Assembly: GCF_035999195.1 (NCBI RefSeq)
Contig: NZ_DASYGY010000009.1
Coordinates: 2,170,001 to 2,234,000 of the forward strand
Direction: 5' to 3'
Origin: Pseudoxanthomonas sp.
Lineage (GTDB): Bacteria > Pseudomonadota > Gammaproteobacteria > Xanthomonadales > Xanthomonadaceae
Length of the DNA stretch: 64,000 nt
The first letter of the stretch is position 1. Each line of letters opens with the position of its first letter. Under the pieces are notes generated by a model. The model searched no databases, was not told where the DNA came from, and saw nothing but the letters and a program-made list of their open reading frames with translations. Both the position numbers and the translations under genes were made by a program. This document shows, in pieces, positions 59,173-64,000 of this stretch.

Positions 59173-59840
59173 AGAACCCGATCAAGCCTTCCTTCCTGTC
59201 CGTCGTGCTGTCGGCCGCGCTGCTGGCCAGCGCGCCGGTCGTCGCGTCGGCGCAGACCACCGCCCCGGCCGCCGCCAGGCAGAACACCGCCAGCCAGGTC
59301 GTGCTGGCCAGCAGCACGCGCATCCTGACCACGCTCGACCAGCGCCGGGCCGAGTTCAAGTCGAACCCGGCCGCGCTGCGCCAGTTCGTCACCAGCGAGT
59401 TCAACACCCTGTTCGACGGCGATTACGCCGCCCGCCTGGTGCTGGGCGTGCATGGCCGCGGCGCCTCCGATGCCGACGTGAAGCTGTTCGGCCAGGCCCT
59501 GACCGAGCGCCTGCTGTCGGCGTACGGTGCCCGGCTGGCCGACTTCAACGCCCGCCTGAAGGTGCGCGTGAAGTCCGAGGCCCCGCTGCCGGGCGGCCGT
59601 GGCGTGAAGGTCGACACCGAGTTCGTGCAGGCCGACCAGACCGTCACCCCGATCACCTTCTACGCGCGCAACGTGGGCGGCCAGTGGAAGGTGTTCGACG
59701 TGCTGCCGGAAGGCGTGTCCTTCGTGCAGACGTTCAAGACCCAGTTCGACACGCCGCTGCGGCAGAAGTCCATCGCCCAGGTGGCGGCGGACCTGAAGTC
59801 CGGCCGGCTGCAGGTCAACGGCAGTGCCGGCGGCAACTGA
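59169..59840 (+). CDS. mlaC: MlaC, periplasmic phospholipid shuttle
   Basis: 223 residues with a signal peptide (ending VASAQT). The Tol_Tol_Ttg2 fold (LDQRRAEFKSNPAALRQFVTSEFNTLFDGDYAARLVLG...VKSEAPLPGGRG...GGQWKVFDVLPEGVSFVQTFKTQFD) is visible. It carries phospholipid between MlaA at the outer membrane and MlaD. It overlaps the mlaD stop and shares 17 bases with mlaB. Confidence 0.95.
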   Translation: MKNPIKPSFLSVVLSAALLASAPVVASAQTTAPAAARQNTASQVVLASSTRILTTLDQRRAEFKSNPAALRQFVTSEFNTLFDGDYAARLVLGVHGRGASDADVKLFGQALTERLLSAYGARLADFNARLKVRVKSEAPLPGGRGVKVDTEFVQADQTVTPITFYARNVGGQWKVFDVLPEGVSFVQTFKTQFDTPLRQKSIAQVAADLKSGRLQVNGSAGGN

Positions 59841-60126
59841 CGCCGGTCTCCGCCGCGACGGCGAGGCGCTCGTGTTCACGGGCGCACTCGACCGCGGCGC
59901 CGCCGCCGCGCTGTGGCCGCAGGCCTCGGCGCAGCTGGCCGGCGTGCAACGCATTGTCCTGACCAACGTCACTACCGTCGACAGCGCCGGGCTGGCACTG
60001 TTGGCGGAGCTGGCCGCGCGCCTGCGCGCCGGCGGCACGACCCCGCGTTTCGAAGGCCAGCCCGCTGGCCTGGCCGATCTCCAGGCCGCGTATCGCCTTT
60101 CGCCGGAACTGGACTTCCCGGCGTAA
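59824..60126 (+). CDS. mlaB: MlaB, STAS-domain cytoplasmic subunit
   Basis: 100 residues from the GTG at 59824, which lies within the mlaC coding sequence (17-base overlap). A STAS domain: FTGALDRGAAAALWPQASAQ and the conserved TTVDSAGLALLAELAARL with the Asp-Ser pair. MlaB binds the MlaF ATPase and supports complex assembly. The GTG start inside mlaC suggests tight translational coupling. Confidence 0.92.
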   Translation: MPAATDAGLRRDGEALVFTGALDRGAAAALWPQASAQLAGVQRIVLTNVTTVDSAGLALLAELAARLRAGGTTPRFEGQPAGLADLQAAYRLSPELDFPA

Positions 60127-60155
60127 CCCCACCCCCGCCGTTTCCAGGAATCAGG

Positions 60156-61166
60156 ATGACTCTGTTCCGCCTCAGTACCGTGGTCCTGCTGGCCGCAATG
60201 GCGACCGCCTGTGCGTCGGCACCCAACCCCTCGACGGCCACACCGGCCGATGCGGTGGTGATCGACAGCACCGCGACGGCGGCCGCTCCGTTGCCGCCCG
60301 AGCCGCCGATCGACCCCGCCAGCATCGATGCGCCCGCGCCGTCGGCCGATGTCGCCGCCACGTCGGAAGGCGAGGACGACTTCGCCGCGATCTATGGCCA
60401 GGGCGCCTACGACCCGGTCGCCGATCCGACCCTGCCCGCACCCGTGCAGGGGCCGGAATCCTACGATCCGTGGGAGAAGTTCAACCGCAAGGTGCACCGC
60501 TTCAACAATGCGGTGGACCGCGCCGTTGCCCGTCCGCTCGCCCGCGCCTACGTGGCGGCGGTGCCGCGCCCGGTACGGCTGGGGGTGGGCAACTTCTTCG
60601 ACAACCTGCGCCAGCCTCTGACGATGGTGAACCAGCTGCTGCAGGGCCGCCCTCGCGACGCCACGCAAACGCTCGGCCGCTTCCTGCTGAATTCGACGGT
60701 CGGCATCGGCGGCATCTTCGATCCCGCCAGCGACCTGAAGATGAAGCGCCGCAGCGAGGACTTCGGCCAGACGCTGGGCACCTGGGGCTGGAAGCGGTCG
60801 CGCTACGTGGAACTGCCGTTCTTCGGCCCGCGCACGGTGCGCGACGTGCTCGGCCTGGCCGGCGACATGCCGCTCAGTCCGGTCAGCAAGATCGAGGACG
60901 ACAAGACGCGCATCTTCCTGCAGGGCCTGAACCTGGTGGACACCCGGGCGCAACTGCTGTCGCTGGACAGCCTGCGCGAAGGCGCGGTGGACGATTACGC
61001 GCTGGTCCGCGACTCCTGGCTGCAGCGCCGCAATTACCAGATCGAAAGCCATCGCACCCAGCAGCAACTTGACGAGGAACTGCCGGAATACCTGCAGGAC
61101 GACGAAAACGACCCGACCGTCCCGGTCGATGCCATGCCGATGCCGGAGATCAGCGGCGGCGGTTGA
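60156..61166 (+). CDS. mlaA: MlaA (VacJ-family) outer-membrane lipoprotein
   Basis: 336 residues from the ATG at 60156 (AGGAA upstream). Lipobox MATAC (lipidated Cys at about 19). A Pro/Ala-rich linker (about 25-100) precedes the VacJ domain: YDPWEKFNRKVHRFNNAVDRAVARPLARAYVAAVP, VGNFFDNLRQPLTMVN, GRFLLNSTVGIGGIFDPA. MlaA removes misplaced phospholipid from the outer leaflet. The linker is longer than in E. coli. It sits at the end of the mla operon and is followed by a terminator. Confidence 0.95.
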   Translation: MTLFRLSTVVLLAAMATACASAPNPSTATPADAVVIDSTATAAAPLPPEPPIDPASIDAPAPSADVAATSEGEDDFAAIYGQGAYDPVADPTLPAPVQGPESYDPWEKFNRKVHRFNNAVDRAVARPLARAYVAAVPRPVRLGVGNFFDNLRQPLTMVNQLLQGRPRDATQTLGRFLLNSTVGIGGIFDPASDLKMKRRSEDFGQTLGTWGWKRSRYVELPFFGPRTVRDVLGLAGDMPLSPVSKIEDDKTRIFLQGLNLVDTRAQLLSLDSLREGAVDDYALVRDSWLQRRNYQIESHRTQQQLDEELPEYLQDDENDPTVPVDAMPMPEISGGG

Positions 61167-61190
61167 GGTCGGCAGGTCGCGGTGAATGGA

Positions 61191-61217
61191 AACGGCGCCT
61201 CCCGGCGCCGTTTTTTT
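61191..61217 (+). terminator. Rho-independent terminator after mlaA
   Basis: AACGGCGCC, loop TCCC, GGCGCCGTT, then seven T. It ends the mla operon. Confidence 0.95.
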
Positions 61218-61224
61218 GTCTGTC

Positions 61225-61360
61225 GTGGGAGCGACGTGAGTCGCGATCGACGTGTCAGACCATCCGATGTCGACCGGACGCCCGACGCCACGCGTCTCCC
61301 TCCTCGTGAATGGACACGCGATTGGCCCGGACCTGCCGTCGCGACTCACGTCGCTCCCAC
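61225..61360. repeat. Inverted REP pair, GTGGGAGCGAC family (long spacing)
   Basis: Copies at 61225-61246 and 61339-61360 (head GTGGGAGCGAC, GTGA loop, GTCGCGA, and inverted partner). Span 136 bp with an unrelated centre. Loop G variant as in 10565-10713. Confidence 0.88.
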
Positions 61361-61370
61361 GATTCCTCGC

Positions 61371-62720
61371 TCACTCCGCCTCGTCGCCGCCCAGCAGCTT
61401 CTGGCTCTCCTCACCCGGCAACGCTTCGACACCGCGCAGCTGGCGCTCGATCGCGCGCGTGCGGACGCCGGCCTGCTTGATGCTGTTCTGCACCGTGTCC
61501 AGCTGGCTGTTGGCCTTCTCCAGCACGGTGGCGAACTTGCCGAACTCGGTCTTCACCGCGCCGAGCAGTACGCGCACCTCGCTGGAGCGCTTCTCGATGG
61601 CCAGGGTGCGGAAGCCCATCTGCAGACTGTTGAGCAAGGCCGCCAGCGTGGTCGGGCCGGCGATGACGATGCGATGGTCGCGCTGCAGCGCATCGACCAG
61701 TCCGGGACGGCGGATGGCCTCTGCATAGAGCCCTTCCGTGGCAAGGAACAGCACCGCGAAGTCGGTGGTGTACGGCGGCACCACGTATTTCTCGTTGATC
61801 GACTTGGCCTGCACCTTGATCGCCCGCTCCAGCTGGGTGGCGGCCGTGCGCATCGCGTCGGCATCGCCGCGTTCCTGGGCATCCAGCAGGCGCTCGTAGT
61901 CCTCGCGCGGAAACTTGGCATCGATCGGCAGCCACACCGGTACCTCGCCCTCCTGGCGTCCCGGCAGGCGGATGGCGAAATCCACGGCTTCGTTGCTGTC
62001 CGGACGCACCTTCACGCTGCGCGCAAACTGCTCGGCCGTCAGTACCTGCTCCAGCAGGTTCTCCAGCTGCACTTCGCCCCAGCCGCCGCGATCCTTGACG
62101 TTGCTCAGTACCCGCTTGAGGTCGCCGACACCAGTGGCGAGCTGCTGCATTTCACCCAGGCCGCGCTGGACCGCCTCCAATCGCTCCGACACCAGCGAGA
62201 ACGAGGCATCGAGCCGCTGCGTCAGCGTGGCCTGCAGTTTCTCGTCCACCGTCGCGCGCATCTGCTCCAGTTTCTGCGCGTTGTCGGCCTGCAGCTCCTT
62301 CAGGCGATCCTCCAGCGTGGCCCGCATCTCGCCGATGCGCTGCTCGTTGCGCTGGGTCAGTTCGTTGAGCCGCTGGCCCAGCGTGTCGGCGAAGCGCTGC
62401 TGCGACTCGGACGCGTCGAGGCGGCCCTTGCGCGCGTCTTCGGTCAGGGTATCGCGCAGCACGTCGAGGCGCTGGTCGGTGCGCGTGCTCAGGTCGGACA
62501 GGTTGCGGGCGAAGCCGTCGATACGGAGTTCCTGCGCGCGCGACAGCCCTTCCAGCTGCTCGCGCAGCTCGCTGCGGCCTTCGCGCTGCTCGTCGCGCAG
62601 CGCGCGTTCCAGCAGGTCGCCGATGCGCGCCTCGGGGCGGCGCAGCACCAGCACCGCCAGCAGCACGACGGCGATGGCCACGAGGATCAGGAGGAGCACG
62701 AGCAGGGTCTGGGAATCCAT
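61371..62720 (-). CDS. rmuC: RmuC-family DNA recombination protein
   Basis: 449 residues. An N-terminal membrane segment (about 5-25) is followed by a long coiled coil (about 40-190) and the RmuC nuclease-like domain (VKDRGGWGEVQLENLLEQ, VDFAIRLPGRQEGEVPVWLPIDAKFPREDYERL, SPTTLAALLNSLQMGFRTLAIE-type end). RmuC limits inverted-repeat recombination and is associated with DNA structures. It starts 164 bases from the divergent SUFU gene. Confidence 0.95.
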   Translation of the reverse strand: MDSQTLLVLLLILVAIAVVLLAVLVLRRPEARIGDLLERALRDEQREGRSELREQLEGLSRAQELRIDGFARNLSDLSTRTDQRLDVLRDTLTEDARKGRLDASESQQRFADTLGQRLNELTQRNEQRIGEMRATLEDRLKELQADNAQKLEQMRATVDEKLQATLTQRLDASFSLVSERLEAVQRGLGEMQQLATGVGDLKRVLSNVKDRGGWGEVQLENLLEQVLTAEQFARSVKVRPDSNEAVDFAIRLPGRQEGEVPVWLPIDAKFPREDYERLLDAQERGDADAMRTAATQLERAIKVQAKSINEKYVVPPYTTDFAVLFLATEGLYAEAIRRPGLVDALQRDHRIVIAGPTTLAALLNSLQMGFRTLAIEKRSSEVRVLLGAVKTEFGKFATVLEKANSQLDTVQNSIKQAGVRTRAIERQLRGVEALPGEESQKLLGGDEAE

Positions 62721-62883
62721 GCCGACAGTGTAGCCGCTGGCGTCTCACGACCTGAGGCGGGAGCGACGCGAACGGCCTCGCAATGCAAGCGGGCTCGGCG
62801 TCACGGATGCGGAAACGCGTGTTGACCCCCTGTTCCCGCTCACCGCACAGTCGCGACGCACTGACCGCCTGGGGAAAGCCGGC

Positions 62884-63522
62884 ATGCTGCACCGCCTCCG
62901 TACGCTGATGGGTGCCACGCCCGATCCGCTGCCCGCGTTCGCGGCCGCGCGGGTCGCCGCGCTGCGCGAGGCCCTGGGCGAACCCGAACGCATCGACCGC
63001 GACGACGACCGCCGCCACCGCGTCGACATCCATGTCTATGCGCGCCGCTTCCCCGACGACGACCGGCCCGGCTACATGCTGGCGACCTGCGGCATGAGCG
63101 ACCGGCTGATGACGCTGCCGGCCCGCTACGACGGCGACGAGTCGGCCGCACGCGAGCTGTTCTGGTACGTGCGCGAGCCGCAGCCGGCCTTCATCGAGCG
63201 GCTGCGCTGGCTGGCGAAGCTGCCGTTCGCCGAAGGCAGCTGGCTGGGCTATGGGCATACCGTGCCGCTGCCTGCACCGCCGCTGGACGGCTCGCCGTTC
63301 TCGACCTTCCTGCTGCTGCCGCCCGCGTTGGCCAGCGACCGGCACCTGTTCGACAACCTGCACCTGCACGGCCACGGCGTGGAGGCGCTGGTGGTGCACC
63401 TGCTGTCGGATGCGGAGTACGACCTGGTCCGCTCGGACGAAGGCCTGGACGTGTTCCTGGACCTGCTGGACGTGCATCGCTATCCGCCGGTGTTCGATCC
63501 CTCACGACGCTCGTATCTCTGA
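62884..63522 (+). CDS. Suppressor-of-fused (SUFU) domain protein
   Basis: 212 residues. The fold shows VDIHVYARRFPDDDRPGYMLATCGMSDRLMTLP, FWYVREPQPAFIERLRWLAKLPF, FLLLPPALASDRH and HLLSDAEYDLVRSDEGLDVFLDLLD, the pattern of the bacterial SUFU family. In bacteria this domain is often in polymorphic toxin immunity proteins, but it also stands alone, as here. No toxin gene is adjacent. Confidence 0.85.
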   Translation: MLHRLRTLMGATPDPLPAFAAARVAALREALGEPERIDRDDDRRHRVDIHVYARRFPDDDRPGYMLATCGMSDRLMTLPARYDGDESAARELFWYVREPQPAFIERLRWLAKLPFAEGSWLGYGHTVPLPAPPLDGSPFSTFLLLPPALASDRHLFDNLHLHGHGVEALVVHLLSDAEYDLVRSDEGLDVFLDLLDVHRYPPVFDPSRRSYL

Positions 63523-63682
63523 GCCGCGCCGCCACGGCGTGGTGCGCCGCCGATTGCCAGCGCCGTCCCGGGCCGCTTAGGCTGCGGGCGGTCGCGGGCG
63601 GCATGCCGCGCCTCATTTCCCTTTCGACTGCGCAGGCGCATCGCCCGCGCGCTGTCCCGTTGACGCATCCCGAGGAGTTTCC

Positions 63683-64000
63683 ATGACCTGGCTACGGCGC
63701 AAATCCATCGACCGGATCACCGAGCACGAAGAGGGCCGGCGCCTGGTGCCCACGCTGAGCTGGCCTCACCTGGTCGCCCTGGGCATCGGGGCCATCGTCG
63801 GCACGGGCATCTACACGCTGATCGGCGTGGGGGCCGAGAAGGCCGGACCCGCCGTGCTGATCTCGTTCGTCGTCGCCGGCGTGGTCTGCGCCTGCGCGGC
63901 GCTGGCCTATGCCGAGCTGTCGACGATGATGCCGGCCGCCGGCAGCGCCTATACGTACAGCTACGGCGTGCTGGGCGAATCCATTGCCTGGATCGTCGGC
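63683..64000 (+). CDS. Amino acid permease (CAT/YhdG-like), 5' part only
   Basis: The first 106 residues of a gene that runs past the right edge; the ATG at 63683 follows CGAGGAG. The APC-type first segments (LVALGIGAIVGTGIYTLIGVGAEKAGPAVLISF) and the second-helix motif YAELSTMMPAAGSAYTYSYGVLGE are the cationic amino acid transporter pattern. The rest of the gene is not in view, so the specificity is open. Confidence 0.9.
   Translation, partial: MTWLRRKSIDRITEHEEGRRLVPTLSWPHLVALGIGAIVGTGIYTLIGVGAEKAGPAVLISFVVAGVVCACAALAYAELSTMMPAAGSAYTYSYGVLGESIAWIVG

Noticed and set aside
10565..61360. A CRISPR-like reading of the repeated GTGGGAGCGAC elements
   Set aside because: The copies are dispersed inverted pairs kilobases apart, not a regular array with spacers, and no cas gene is present.
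1..64000. tRNA, rRNA or other known structural RNA genes beyond the riboswitch
   Set aside because: I looked for tRNA-like T-loop/CCA patterns and rRNA-like blocks in the intergenic regions and saw none.

Overview
The window is GC-rich chromosomal DNA from a gammaproteobacterium of the Xanthomonadaceae/Lysobacteraceae type. Pseudoxanthomonas or a close relative is my best guess. This rests on gene content and style: the recC-recB-recD order, a contiguous mlaFEDCBA set, dispersed GTAG/GTGG-headed REP pairs, and CCCTCTCCC hairpin pairs in intergenic DNA. It is inference, not a database result. I see no rRNA, tRNA, phage, transposase or CRISPR array. Most genes are metabolic or envelope functions.

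Layout. 1-2.6 kb (minus strand): an EnvZ/OmpR-type two-component pair with a secreted esterase, cut at the left edge. 2.7-6.0 kb (plus): a Gly/Ser/Asn-rich exported protein, an EF-hand protein, a fatty-acid/sterol hydroxylase-type membrane enzyme and a 2-oxoadipate dioxygenase/decarboxylase. 6.0-10.6 kb: two repeat clusters, a clear cobalamin riboswitch, and nrdA-nrdB (class Ia ribonucleotide reductase) with an inverted repeat pair between the two genes. 10.6-19.4 kb: an acyl-CoA thioesterase, a serine hydrolase, an I78-type lipoprotein, purU, an amino-acid permease, and two paralogous exported M20 amidohydrolases on either side of a TauE/SafE-type exporter. 19.6-27.8 kb: a transmembrane Ser/Thr kinase with a long helical C-terminus, a YchJ-like protein, folE, an M3 oligopeptidase lipoprotein and a GT1-type glycosyltransferase.

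27.8-44.3 kb is an accessory stretch with two divergent LysR modules. One faces an Atu4866-domain protein and a SnoaL-like protein. The other faces a NTF2-like protein, an SDR, an alpha/beta hydrolase and a GMC oxidoreductase. Between them lie a LytS/LytTR system, another serine hydrolase, a ferritin-like protein, a YgjP-type metallohydrolase, a DUF2058 protein and a methyltransferase. 44.3-47.7 kb (minus): an L,D-transpeptidase beside a small Lpp-like lipoprotein, a transglutaminase-like enzyme and several small unknown genes.

47.8-56.7 kb is the recC-recB-recD operon (RecBCD double-strand break repair nuclease), with 4-bp overlaps between genes. 57.0-61.2 kb is mlaFEDCBA, the outer-membrane lipid-asymmetry transporter; it runs divergently from recC and ends at a strong terminator. 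rmuC, a SUFU-domain protein and a partial amino-acid permease close the window.

The observations I rate highest are three: the B12 riboswitch on nrdAB, with two mutually exclusive pairings around the nrdA ribosome binding site; five inverted REP pairs whose spacing class tracks a single-base variant; and an L,D-transpeptidase next to an Lpp-like lipoprotein that lacks the usual terminal lysine.
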